From Branchiostoma floridae (taxonomy: Eukaryota; Chordata; Leptocardii; Amphioxiformes; Branchiostomatidae), in NCBI RefSeq assembly GCF_000003815.2, contig NC_049983.1, positions 3,728,706 through 3,792,705 of the forward strand: a stretch of 64,000 nt of DNA, read 5' to 3'. Positions within the stretch are counted from its first letter, which is position 1. Each line of letters opens with the position of its first letter. The notes beneath the pieces were generated by a model, which saw only the letters and a program-made list of their open reading frames with translations, searched no databases and had not been told where the DNA came from. This document shows positions 1 to 12,058 of the stretch, piece after piece. The position numbers and the translations under genes are program-made.

Positions 1-757
1 AAACTGATATTATGTTGTCAATTTGTTAGTGTGTACTTACATTTGTGTTGGATTCTGTCACAGAAACTGTAGATTTGACACTCGCTGCGTAATATTACTA
101 TACAAAAATTCCTACATGCTACAAAACAAAGCTTGGTAGGAATTTCCTTCTCCTTGGCTTTGTCAGCTCGAATGCACATAAGAATGACAATATCTAAAAA
201 AAAAATCTTACAAGCAAAACACTGCAAAAAATACAGTGACTAATAGATGAAAAAATGCTTCCTCCGGCTTTGCCCTAATAATAGGTTTTGTGTGCTTATG
301 CTACATCTGCCATTATCTGATAGAGTGCTGTGTCCAAATTTCTATCCTGTGTCTTGAAACAAGTTTTTTTTTTATTTCCTATTTGTCTATCATTAGATTC
401 ACTATAACACCTTACAGTATGGTGTTACACAACTTGTACCGACTTTGCAAAACTAGTTACATATAAAAAAAGGTTTACTTGTTGTGCAAAAAAAATATTT
501 ATCAAAGCATAAAATTTAGTCTATTGTCTTAGACAAAGTATATTGTTCTAAATGATAATGGTTAACAAAGTATATTCTACATAGAAAAATAACAAAATAC
601 ATCCAAAGATTCAATCGTTTCCGTCGCAGTTGATGACATCTTTCAATAGATGCATGTTTTGCAACTGTTTCAAAACATTTCTAAATGGCCGGGTGTTTTG
701 AAATACACAAATCATGCCCATGAATATGACTTAAGCCCTTAATTTACATAGCATGAA

Positions 758-1021
758 AGTTCATCTGTGTTGGTAGAATACATTATAGAGAATAGCTAAA
801 CTTTCATTCCAACACAAAGATAATGTAGGGACTTACCCCTAAATTTTCGGTCGATCTCCGTCGACCTTGTTCACAGAATGACCCTTTCTCACTCCAGCAG
901 TGACGTCAGGAAGACGCCACTTTTGCAGGAGGGGGTCATAAATATCAGAAAGTCTATGTCGCCCCCCGTCTCTGTTGAGTGTGGGCCGGTGAGCTCTGAT
1001 GTGCAGGGCCTCCTTCACTCC
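758..1021 (-). mobile_element. Penelope-like element remnant (C-terminal end and 3' flank)
   Basis: Read on the minus strand, 1021 to about 890 translates without stops to a peptide with VKEALHIRAHRPTLNRDGGR followed by a DPLLQKW-type tail. This resembles the end of the GIY-YIG endonuclease region of Penelope-like retroelements (family knowledge, recalled and not searched). The region is cut off at its 5' side near 1021. The adjoining 758-890 matches a second copy at 21045-21230, so it is probably the element's 3' flank. Confidence 0.5.
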
Positions 1022-2151
1022 TTACATTTTGGGGTAACTCAAGAAAAAAAGTAATTCATCTCGGTCGCGTTCCTAAGCGGAATGACATGAAATTAGACAC
1101 AGGTGTGGAGTGGACAAAAACCTGTCTTTAGTGACTATTTGTTGCGAAAAATGTATTTCTGAAAAGTAAAGGGTTTGATACCAATACCAATCTGGTATTA
1201 GCTTAGATATGTATGACGCCATAAAGGTTTCTATTGGCAGCACAACTAGAAAAAAATTTTCTGTATTATCATGTTATCTGCAGTTGTTACATTTTTAAGC
1301 ATACCTTGAAGTTTTTAGGGAATACCCGTTTATAATGGTTCCAGCCAATACACTAAAAATAATACACGTCATAAATACGTCATATTACATTATAATAGCG
1401 TACTCTTTTTACAATATTCAAATATTATGTCTACATGATTCTCTAAAACATTAGTGGTCATATGATGAGTCCTTTGGGAGTTACAGGAGTTACAAATGTC
1501 GTGCCTCAAAAACCATCACCCACCCACCCGCGTCCTACATTTACCCATGTTCCTTTTTCTTGGTCTGCAATGCTGATCTTGTCAGGACCTATCAGGAACT
1601 ATATACTCAGGGTACGAGCTATGCTGATGGTGTTAGGTTTAGTTTTATTGAAGTAATTTGGAAATTGTATGTTTTTATTGCTTTATTACTTTTTTATTAC
1701 CTTCATATGTGCTATATTTTAAAGGTATAGGAACAACATAGATATATTGTGAGGAATCAGCTTGCTAGCTGAAAAGTCGGTTCAGCACCATAGGCAATAA
1801 CAAGTCATAAACTTACCTGTAGTGACAGTTAGATAACATTTTTTTTTTCTTTTCTGGGTGATGCTGATCTTGTCAGGATATCTCATGTTTTAAATAAAAT
1901 GATACCAAAAAATTATGACAATGCATTTTATTGCGTTATTGCCCTTGCAGTTCGTTAGTCCTTGTAGTGTTCTTCATTGATAATAGATTTATATGGTTTA
2001 TTGAGAGGAAAGAAACAAAGTATAGTAAAAATAGAAGTAGTGCCCCCTATCTTAGGAGCGTCTGGAAACCCCAACACTAAGACTTTTTTTTGTAAGAAAC
2101 ACTAGCAACTGATTAATCGGTTTGTCCATACTGTTGGTTCCAAAGCTTTAG
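1022..2151. other. Non-coding stretch, no gene seen
   Basis: AT-rich. No open frame here has both splice signals and protein-like composition. It presumably holds an intron of the glycosyltransferase gene, whose upstream exons I cannot find. Confidence 0.5.
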
Positions 2152-4380
2152 AAGGCCCAGCGGCTGCAGATGACAGCGACAGCGGTGTATCGGAGCCAGA
2201 CGGTGCTGATGCAGACACACGGACGTCACCTAAGGACTCAGGTAAGAAAAACCTAATGTAGACATTCATTGCAGTACTTCATAGGCAAATTCAATCAGAA
2301 TGTTTCAAAATAATTTGTTTCGAAGTCGAATCACCTAGAAGCATAGAAATTCATCGCGTATAATCAAGCTGTATACATTTTTAAAGAAAAGTAACAAATT
2401 CAAAGGAAATTCTTTTTTTTTTCATTTTTCTTATGGACTCAGGATTTTGTCATGAATGGAAACGTCATAGACTTGGACAACATTTGAAATATCAAGTTAT
2501 TCAACCGTTGCCCATTTTTGCACTTTTTCGGCGTCCTTATTTTATTCATCAAGTACGTTAGTATTTTTCCTATGTATCTACAAACTTAGATACAAAGAAC
2601 ACGATTTAGATGTGCTTTCTGTTGCCAAACATTTCTTTTAGCGAAAAGATCAGTTCTGTTGGTCAGCACAGAATATAGCACATCAAAGGGCGGAATCTCC
2701 ACCATCAACCGCCAGGTGGCGCGTATGCTCTCCGCCGCTGGCGCCAAGGTTTACGCTACCGTGTTGGAGACTACTGAACAAGATGAGAGGGAAGCTGAAC
2801 GAGACGGAGTGAAACTCCTAAAACCTCGTCTTGATGCCGACAGCAGCGCGAAGCCGTCCTTAGAGTGGCTGACTGTGTACCACAAACATCACTTTCCACA
2901 CATACCATCAGATGTCTGCTGCATTGTGGGCCATGTTGACGTCACAAGTAAAGCAGCCAGAAAAATCAAAGAAGAGCGATTTCCACACGCTAAGCTTGTC
3001 ATGTTCGGTCATGTGGCACCAGAGGAGACAGAGCACTACAAGAGTGACGAGAAGGCCCTGGGTGTGGGGAGGAAGGAAGCCAGCATCCAGGACGACATTG
3101 GCAAGGCTGATGTCGTCTTCTCGGTAGGACCGCGCATTCACCGCCATTACGACAGGTTCCTCCAACAGCGTCACGTGACTCACCACATCTTCCTACCGGA
3201 GCCTTCAAAGGTGTTCTGTGAAGCAAACGTGACCTTTGGAGAAGAAGATAAAGTCCAAAAACCAGAGAGGGTGGTTCTGTCCATTGGCAGGGTGCGGAAT
3301 GTCGAGATGCTGAAAGGTCACGACCTAGCCGCAGGAGCCATAGACAAGGTAGCACAATGGCTTCACAATCAGTACACACTGAGGCATAGAGTCCGCGGCA
3401 TCGATGAGAACGAATTTAAGAAGAGCAAGAGAATCCTGGATGAGAAGCTAAGATCTGGCCGAGTCAAACCCACCCTGCTTCCGTACGGCACTCAAGAGGA
3501 GATCCGTCGAGACATGGAGGCCTGTCACCTGGTCCTGATGCCGTCACGGGCCGAACCGTTCGGGCTGGTCGGCCTTGAGGCCATCGCGGCTGGAGTTCCC
3601 GTTCTAATCTCAGAGCAATCGGGCCTTGCAGAGATGATAGCAAAGCTATCTTCCTTGCTTGGGCAGACCAAGTTCCGCCACTGTATCGTCAGGATGAAGG
3701 GAAACACCGAGACCGACGCTGATGCAGAGAAATGGGCAGATTCTATCGAGTTAGAGTTTGCAGAAGCACGCGCCTTCAGGGAGAAACTGCTGGCGTCCAA
3801 GTACTGGGAAGAGTCTCACCAGACGTTCCTACAGGCCTGTGGCATCACTGGTAAGAACACTTAACTTCAAGACCGATACTGCTGATGAATTATTCCAACT
3901 AATATTTCAATTGACAGTAGAATGTTTCTAAAATATAATGTTTCATTTTACAGTGCAATATGATTTATCGTTTTTAATTTAGCGAATGATAGTGATGGTT
4001 TTGCATGTTGCATATTGACTGTATTCAACGATCCATTGATTAGGTATCTAGGAATTAAAACTGATACTCTTGACTACGTTTGCTGTTGGTGGGAGCTTTC
4101 ATACGGCATATCTGCTATATTATTTCAACTATGAAGTGTCACAGAAATATGGCGGATGCCGTCTGTAAACGTCTCTCCAGCAGCAAACTAGTCGTGAGAA
4201 TCAGTTTAAGTTCCTAGATTCCTATGGATTCTCTATGGCAGTTTAATCTACACCAAGCAACGTCTTTTACTCGCTCCGTTGCTATCCATACTGATTTTGC
4301 TTATGATATAAATACCCCCAACAGACAGCGGCAGTGCCCAAGCGCAGTGCGGAGGTGCTGAGGCTGAGGACATGGACTGA
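2152..4380 (+). CDS. GT4-type (GT-B fold) glycosyltransferase domain protein, 3' exons
   Basis: Three exons are visible: 2152-2241, 2642-3850 and 4325-4380 (TGA at 4378). All have AG/GT borders and phase-1 junctions. The middle exon holds a whole nucleotide-sugar transferase domain. Its N-terminal half opens with LLVSTEYSTSKGGIS, the usual glycine-rich start of GT4 enzymes. Its C-terminal half has PSRAEPFGLVGLEA, the E-x7-E motif (E299 and E307 counting from the Met at 2659), which in this family contacts the donor sugar nucleotide. The flanking exons encode acidic, low-complexity linkers (EGPAAADDSDSG; a tail ending AEAEDMD). No signal peptide or membrane segment is seen, so the domain should be cytosolic. 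Upstream coding exons and the true start are not visible in 1-2151, so the N-terminal part is unknown and may hold other domains. Acceptor sugar and substrate cannot be told from sequence. Confidence 0.85.
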
Positions 4381-4403
4381 AGATCTGGCGTCACCGGAGA
4401 CCA

Positions 4404-4501
4404 CTGACGTCATGTAATTGTACATACTGACGCCATGTACCTGTTTATACTGACATCATGTCATTGTGTTGACGTCATGTAATTGTAAATACTGGCGTCA
4501 T
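4404..4501 (+). repeat. Degenerate ~23-bp tandem repeat in the 3' UTR, with TGACGTCA cores
   Basis: Four to five copies of a unit like CTGACGTCATGTAATTGTA follow each other between the stop codon and the poly(A) signal. Two copies keep the perfect palindrome TGACGTCA, and the others carry one change. It lies in the presumed 3' UTR. Confidence 0.7.
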
Positions 4502-4892
4502 TTGGACTCATCGACAATGCAGTTGTGTATATATGTAGATATGTCATGTAATTTGTAATGGTGCAGCCATGACATATAGTAGGCTCCAATCTCTGACACT
4601 ATGCTAGCGCTCGACGCTTGCACATTCAGAACAATGGGGGGAGCTTATTGCCAGAATCAGCCGCAGTAGTGACGCTGTTACTGACGCTGTTACTGTCAAA
4701 TGAACTGCGTAACAATTCAGTTATTAAAGACATAAGTAATTAACATGTTGTTCTTAGCATCTAATCTGCATGGTGATTCTGTACGTATGTTTTCACAATG
4801 TCATGTTGCGAGAGTAAGCATTCGACAAGGAAATATGTTTTGTCACGAAGAGTGTTCTACGTGTAACTTTCATTTGATAACCATATTAATGT

Positions 4893-4898
4893 AATAAA
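4893..4898 (+). terminator. Polyadenylation signal of the glycosyltransferase gene
   Basis: AATAAA lies 512 nt after the TGA at 4378-4380, on the same strand, in a non-coding AT-rich stretch. It is the best match downstream. A weaker ATTAAA lies near 4723. Confidence 0.5.
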
Positions 4899-7080
4899 TG
4901 CCTTAATGCCAGCTTACTATCACCTCATCTCACCATTTCTTTAGCCTCATCTATAGATATGATAGGAGAAAATAACATGGAAACCATTTTTGGAAGCCAT
5001 ATATCAATTTTGTATTTGTAATCAATTAACATATAGTGTCATATCACCACCAAAAACCCCACGATCACAGCCTATAGATACAGCACACGATCCTTTACAT
5101 CGGTATGTAAATGATAATCAATGGCCTGCAAACCTATTTGATATAGCCCAAAAAATTGTCATGCGAATTGTTGATGTGAGTAAACTTTTAGCCTAAACTC
5201 TCTAAACTCTTGACCAATGTTTAATATAAATATATCAGATTAAACGTTAGTCTGCACCTGGTCGCTGTTTTGTTTTCTGTATTCTCTGCGTCAATGGATC
5301 AAGGCTGATAAATATGCGCAGTGTAATAAACTGTTAATATGTCAGGATAAAAGCGTAAAGAGGGGAACGACAATACTCACGCGTGTGTCGTGCAGATTGT
5401 GACTGTTGAGAAGAAGACAGCGACAGAACAAAACGCAATTCGAGCAGAAAACACGGCGCAAGTGTAGCAATTAACTGGAAATGTTTGAAAGTTGGCAAAG
5501 AATCACGTTCTTTGCCAAAAAGATAACATAACGCGCCTTCTTCTGCTCGTGTCGTCACTACACTCTGCCGCTCCGGAAATATGCACACGCCCTTTCTAAC
5601 TTGCGAAACATTTGTTGAAACTTTTCAATTTATTGACGAAAGACATTCCTTGATGTAATTTGTGCTCAGGATTCAAGACCACCACAGTGACTGTAAAAAG
5701 ATCAATACAGACCGAATTTTTAACTATATTTTGATCCTTATAACGTTATACCTTTGTGTTGAATGAAAGTTTAGCATTGTACTATGATGACTATTCTCCG
5801 AGCAGAGGTTGTGTTGTGGAGATATAGCAGTAGTCTGGATTTTTACCGGCTCGTTCCACTGAGAGGAGAGAGCCGTAAAAATCCCGACTACTGCTATATC
5901 TCCACAACTCAACCTCTGCTCGGAGAATAACGATTACTACCAACACACATAGGCTTCCATGATAATTTGTTACGTTACAATTGTTACGTCAGACACGCTG
6001 GACAGCCTGCCGCTAAAACCGTGCATCTATGAATTTCCCAACCCCATTCTGTAACCATTACACTTATTTTCAGATACCAGGTGGGGTTTATCCACGCTCG
6101 TACCCAGCGCCGCGAAGAAGCCATAGGTTTAGATTGTGGGCTCAACCAATACACAAATAAAACTATATGGAATCCACAGCTGTCATTTTGTTTTGTTTTG
6201 TGTTTGTCTCAATTACCTTAGCAAATCGTAAGTTGTGTGACTCTTGGGTGCGTCACATACACACTATACAACGTGTGACTGTACCCGTTAGCTAGTATTT
6301 TCTACAGTTACCGAGGCGAAAACAAGACGAAAGTTTACTATTTCGGGGTTAAAATGTTGCCACAATGGTGATACGTTATATCAAAGGGAACTTTAAAATG
6401 TACCTAAATTGGTGGCACTGCGAGGGTGTTAGATTACCCTTCTAGATTGCCGAGAGGGGCGTTATGTCACGGAAGGGTCCCCAGGATACTACCGCCCTCC
6501 CAGCATGCTTCGCGCAGGAAAATACGTTCTCTGTCCCAGGGCTGTCTTTGCGAACAAACCGCTAGTAGCCCTCATGCGGCCAAAAAGTGAATTGCATAAA
6601 AGACTCGCACACGCATATTCAGTGGAACAAGACAATTTATTACGACGCTGTGAAGGAGCGTGGGGTTTATCATTGTATGTTACTTTGTACGCCCATTTGA
6701 CTTCAAGATCCGCCCAGGTAGAAAGTAAGCCTAGCCCTCGATGATAAGTCGCCATCATTTTATGGTTCAATAGCCAGTAAATGGTGTCCTCATGGCGACA
6801 GCAGCATTGTCATTTGATGGGCGAACACCCTAGAAACTTGAACAGCAAGCTGCAAACCAACGTCTGATTCTGGAGAGGACGGCTGGGAAGGTGCCTCTGT
6901 ATACGGAGGAGAATTATCTCTGAAATTCGTTGAGCATCTTTCGAACCCCGCAGTGCCACACCTGTGCCGCAAGTGCAGTGAAATATCACATACGTTATGA
7001 AAAATGATTAGTCATTTTTTTAAGTAAGACATTTTTCTACATGATTACCCCAAATGCTTGAAAATTACATTAAAGAATGG
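4899..7080. other. Intergenic DNA apart from the hairpin; no gene seen
   Basis: Short open frames (for example 6505-6744 and its antisense) lack splice signals and family resemblance. Around 6930-6985 is a fragment with AACCCCGCAGTGCCACACC, matching one end of the small element at 23638-23868. Confidence 0.5.
5792..5929. mobile_element. Foldback hairpin element 1 (CAAGCAGAGG-end family)
   Basis: Arms 5792-5852 and 5870-5929 are near-perfect inverted copies around a 17-bp loop. The outer end reads TATTCTCCGAGCAGAGGTT. The same end, with few changes, bounds the hairpins at 20304 and 22293, but the inner stem sequence is different in each. Flanking 8-mers 5784-5791 and 5930-5937 agree at 6 of 8 positions, a possible decayed target duplication. 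Confidence 0.8.
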
Positions 7081-9260
7081 ATTCGACGTCTTCTGATATA
7101 ACAAATAGCCAATATCCATAAAGACATTCTGCTGACTTCAAAGCCTCTCTTGGTTATTTCGTAAACAGAAGATGAAAGCTCCTCGAAAATTCCACAATTT
7201 TCTCAACGGAGCAGTTAACCAGGTATAATTCAGAGTAGTATGCATGGTTTTGTAGCTTTTACCCAATTTTTCTCAGTCTGTAGCTAAACTGTTTCATCCT
7301 CTAACGTTACAGAGGTGTTTCGTACATATCATAGATCACTAAGTCGCATGATTTGTAATTTATTTCAAGTGAAAAGGGGAACCTTTTTACACCCTTACGC
7401 CCAACCTTTCCACGTCTGCTTGGATATGACACTCACAAAGTTTGGATTTTAGAGTAGTCGATCTCAGATATTACAAATAATCATTATTCATGAAGGCATT
7501 TTTCTGTCTGTTTAAGCCTCCCTTCATTATTTTGTAAACAGAAGATGAAAGATCCCCAAACATGCCACAAATTTCTCAACATGACCCCACATGAATAGAA
7601 AACATCAGCAACAATTTTGTTGTTTCCATCACGGCGTTATTAGTCTGTAGTACCATTAAGCTAAATGATTATTCGAGTTTTTGTCTGCAGTGCACCATGG
7701 GAGGCTGGGTAGTACTAATGCTGTATTTGTTGAGATTGCACATCACATGTACATTCTGTTTTGCGTGCTTGTTACCTTAACTAGAAGGTTATGTTTTCGG
7801 TGGTCTTTGGGGTATGTGTGTGCGCGTGATTGTTAATGGACAGCATAACTTCTGAAGACTATGGTGGATTGTATTTGTTGATCAATATTTATCGGTCTTG
7901 TAGGTCTTAAAAAAAATTTGGCATGATTACATTTTGGTAGTAACATTTTTGGTCCTTAGCGACTTTTTACGTTACGGCAGCAGTACTTGCTGTTTTGATA
8001 TCTGACCGTATCTGATGGACGTAAGTGGTGGATAGCTTTTGGGTCAGAGTGTTAGTAAAGACGGTTTTTTCCCCCTAGTGGCTTTTTTTAACTGCGAAGC
8101 ATATTTAGTTTCAGACTTCTGAATCAATGAGCTGGAGTCCACAAAAGTTATGAGTTTTAGTATGCCGATAGCTAAAGTAATGCTTGATATAATTACGTGG
8201 TAATTTTGTTAATCTAATTTACATAATAAATCAAATGTAATTTTATAAACCCGCTTCGTTCCATAAGATGAGTGTAAAATTGAACATTCAATTTGATGGT
8301 TGGACATAATAAATGACAGAATTAGATAATTCAACAATGGCAAATTACTCGAATGTCATACCTGTGGAATTTAAAAATAACGTTTATGCAACCATCCTAT
8401 TAAACAAAAATAGGAAAATTTGATTTGCATGAGTGCTCTGAAAAATGCTAGTTGATTTATTCATTTGTCACTAGAACGCTCTCAACACATAGAAAATATA
8501 TGTACTTTGTGTCAATTTTTTGGTCTTACTTCTAAGACAATGTGTTAAGTTGGATCTGTTTGTGTAGTTTTCTGTTTACATGAGCACATTAATATGATTG
8601 TTCCCGTCTCGTTCTATTGTTTGATTTCTATTTGTGAGTTTTGTTATTATTACCGGTATTGTCGATGTTTCAAATATGTTTCGTACGTGTTCATCGTAAA
8701 TCATTAAGGTCTCATGATTTTTAAGTGTAAAAGCGGGCACATTCTGTGACGCCAATATATAATTTTCTCAGATGAGGTCACCCTAGTGTTGTTGTTCTGA
8801 GAGCGGCCATCTTTGTCCGCCATCTTTGTTTGTCAAGTATATTTCACTGTATAAAGTTGTGTTCGGTTGTGCACCTAATAAGCAGTCTCCGAGTCGTCCC
8901 TCGCGGTCCAAATTGACACTGCGGCAATATCATCCTTACGTCCTGCCTCCAAAAGTATGTTTGGCGATCTCAATAATTAGTCTGGATCTTAGAGTCGACG
9001 ATCTCTGATATCANNNNNNNNNNNNNNNNNNNNNNNNNNNNNNNNNNNNNNNNNNNNNNNNNNNNNNNNNNNNNNNNNNNNNNNNNNNNNNNNNNNNNNN
9101 NNNNNNNNNNNNNACCTGGTAATCAGGAATTAATCTTCCCTGCATGAATAGGAAACATCAGCAACGATTTTGTTATTCCCACCTGAGAGCTTTATTAGTC
9201 TGTGGCTAGGGTAGAAATGTTGATTATTCAACGTTTTCAGCATGTTAAGGTCTGAAAAAC
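7080..9260. repeat. Locally duplicated non-coding block interrupted by an assembly gap
   Basis: Segments near 7085-7230, 7440-7680 and on both sides of the gap (8960-9013 and 9114-9240) share runs such as GTAAACAGAAGATGAAAG and AACATCAGCAAC. This suggests two to three diverged tandem copies of a few hundred bases. The gap may mark a collapsed copy. No coding signal. Confidence 0.55.
9014..9113. other. Assembly gap, 100 Ns
   Basis: Exactly 100 N characters, the conventional size for a gap of unknown length. The true distance between flanks is not known. Confidence 0.99.
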
Positions 9261-11640
9261 ACTGCTGTAAAACACTGTTGTTCTGTTCGTTGGAATTGCA
9301 TGATATCTTTTTACATACTTTTTTTTAATCATCCAATGAGAAATTACAAAAAATATGCCATTAATTTTTAATTGGTGGTTAATTATTGTGGTATTTTGTC
9401 TCGAGCTTGATACGATGTATAAAGATTTAAGTTGTTTGCTTGCATATTTTGTGTTGTTCCTAATAATATGTGATTTTATTGAGATGCTAGTTCTTTGTTT
9501 TTCTTGTCATCGTCCTTTGAGTACCATGTAGGCGTTTGTCACTCATCAGATCACAAAATTATTAAATTCACAGGATTTGTTTCAAGGGGAGGGGCACTTT
9601 CTGCTACTGAAAATTGTCGCTTCACCCACACATCACAACTTCAAACATACCACACAAATCTGCATAATACTGACAGTTTCTTGTAATTATCAAATGCCAC
9701 TGTTTCTGCCTGATTGGCTATTTGTAGCAGTGCAGTCACGGGTCATTTATTCTTTTTTTTCATTCAACTTATACAAAAAATTAATTTGTTTGTATGTATG
9801 TATGTGTATATTGCAGCATATGCATATATCATGCATCTTTGTTGGCAACAAGCTAAGCTGTTTCTTAAATTTATCAAATAGAGTTATATTGTTTGGCTTA
9901 ACTGATATAGGAAATTTAATGAATAGTTATTTCTTTGCTAAACTGCCATTGGAAAATTTTCATTGGAATAATTAAAACCATTGGAATTATATTTTTTATA
10001 AGTTCTCATCACACACTCTGAATGTACACACAACGCCACAGAACAGTCAGAAGCTGAGCGGTTACAACATTCAGACATTTTATTACAAAACTCCTGTAAC
10101 CTTAACAGTTATTGGCTCTTACGGTACAGTACACAACTGTACATCATGCATGGTGGTTACAGTACTAGTATCCGTCATATTTGGGTTTGTATTGAGTAAA
10201 AAATGTTTACAATTCTAATACTAGTTTTTACAAAATTATGCATTGCTTATGAGAAAGGCAATATTTTTCAGAACATGTAGGTTGTTCCCTTTCAGTAATT
10301 TGCCTTTTGTCAAGCTACACACACAATACAATAACATTAATTAGGCTCTCCACCAAGGCTTCCTCAAAAGAGTGATAGAGGAAGAAGACGTAAGAAAGAA
10401 GAAGAAAAAGAACACACCACGAAAAACAATATTTTCCCAAACGGAAACAAAAATACATAATATGCATTAGGTTTCATCTATTACGCATGTTTGCGTAAAC
10501 ATTACAATATCATTCAATGTCTTACACATTATTTTTCACAGTTTTATATCTTTACTTATCAACATCACCTTATTGGCAAACTATCTTCTACAAGAAATAC
10601 ATTGTAAGAGATCTTCATGAATCAACTCTCATACTTCCACTTAAATAGTAGAATCATTCAATTCCTTGCACATCACATTGACCAGTCCGTATTTGCTGGT
10701 TGCTCCTTGACATATACTTGTATTCATCAACATCAAATTATTTACATCATTGAAGTCCACATTAACTTTGTAGTAGTGCAAGATATCAGTTGTATTAGTG
10801 TTGCCTTGTGAATGTACACACGTATAAGACTAGCTTCTACAAGAACTCACATTTTATCTTGTAAGCATTTAAGACCACAAGACAGATTTCATATACCCCT
10901 CATGCTTACACCATTACAGTATTATTTAATGTATTACACTACACTTTGATCAGTTCAATTTCACTAGTTGTTCCAAAGCATTAAATTGTGTTCATCAACA
11001 TTCATTTACATCATTAAAGTCTTCATGAACATGGCGGCATTGCACAAGATTAACGACACCATGGTCAAAAGTGAGTGGTCAACAGTTCACAATTCTCATG
11101 AGAATTCTCCTACATTTCTTTTAGATGCACTTTGAAAGGAATGACTCATCTGAAAGTCCCAAAGCAACTAAACGTTGAACATGCTGCATGTCACAGTTAA
11201 CATCACAGTATATAGTATGTAGATAGGAATGGAGGGTTTTTAATGGCAATAGCTCACATTGCCTTGTAGTCTATACATGGCACATATGAGACTAACTCTC
11301 TACATTTTTTTGCTTACGAGGGCAAATGTATTCCCTACTCAATGACAAGCATTAAGATGGTGATGGCTGCAAGGTTAATTTATCATTATCTTTGATATGT
11401 TGCTTCACCATGTTTATGACGATTATCATTTAACAATATGCATGTTGTAAAAGATCTGTTGAAGATAATCAGGGCCTTATGAATTGCTACAGTGCATAAT
11501 GGCATTTTGATATACATTGTACGTGGAGCACAGAACAAGGTATATCAGTTGAGGGATCCCAACTTGGCATACAAGTACATGGTTATGGTTTGTTGTCCAA
11601 TAGGTAGTTATCATGTACTATGTTCGGCCTCTGGATTAAC
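9261..11640. other. AT-rich intergenic DNA, no gene seen
   Basis: Contains a purine-rich GAAGAAG tract near 10370-10430 and scattered short frames. The longest (9577-9975) has no splice context and is dominated by low-complexity residues. I see nothing functional. Confidence 0.5.
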
Positions 11641-11730
11641 AGGTCCCGCGTTCGAAACCCATTGGTTGTCGGACTAACAGGTCCCGCGTTCGAAACCTTT
11701 TGGTTGTCGCTCATCCGACTTGCGCGATTC
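11620..11730. repeat. tRNA-B-box-like duplicated segment (SINE fragment)
   Basis: The phrase TAACAGGTCCCGCGTTCGAA occurs twice, about 39 bp apart, followed by matching TGGTTGTCG. GCGTTCGAA-ACC resembles an RNA polymerase III B box, so this is probably a fragment of a tRNA-derived SINE with a small internal duplication. No A box or cloverleaf was found. Confidence 0.4.
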
Positions 11731-11884
11731 ATGGCATGAACGGGTTCCCTACAATTGTTCACATTGCACTTCTGTTGAGGAGCAGGAAGACTTGTCATAA
11801 ATGGAAGTGAGTGAGAGAGAGAGACGGAGACAGAGGGACAGAGAGACAGAGAGACAAAGAGAAGCTTGGTGGAAATCCCCATTA

Positions 11885-12056
11885 CACTAGAAGTCAGTTA
11901 ATTGCACAACAGATAAACGCACACTTCTGTTAATTGCACGGAAACACCAAATCCCGTGGTGGCGTGGTCTAGCTGGAAAGCTTTTTGCACCATCCGGATG
12001 ATTGCACGAAATACGCTTACAATCAAATGGGGTGTGCAATTAAACGGCTTCTACTG
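11885..12056. mobile_element. pogo/mariner-like MITE with TA target duplication
   Basis: 172 bp flanked by TA at 11883-11884 and 12057-12058. Ends are inverted: CACTAGAAGTCAGTTAATTG on the left, and CAGTAGAAGCCGTTTAATTG as the complement of the right end. A truncated relative starts at 22019. TA duplication plus short inverted ends fits Tc1/mariner/pogo non-autonomous elements. No transposase. Confidence 0.75.
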
Positions 12057-12058
12057 TA

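Noticed and set aside
6489-6770. Overlapping sense and antisense frames of 79-93 codons
   Set aside because: No splice signals, no recognisable motifs; length expected by chance.
8744-8935. Possible solo LTR (TATAAA, AATAAG, TGT...ACA edges)
   Set aside because: No matching 5-bp flanking duplication, no primer-binding site and no second copy.
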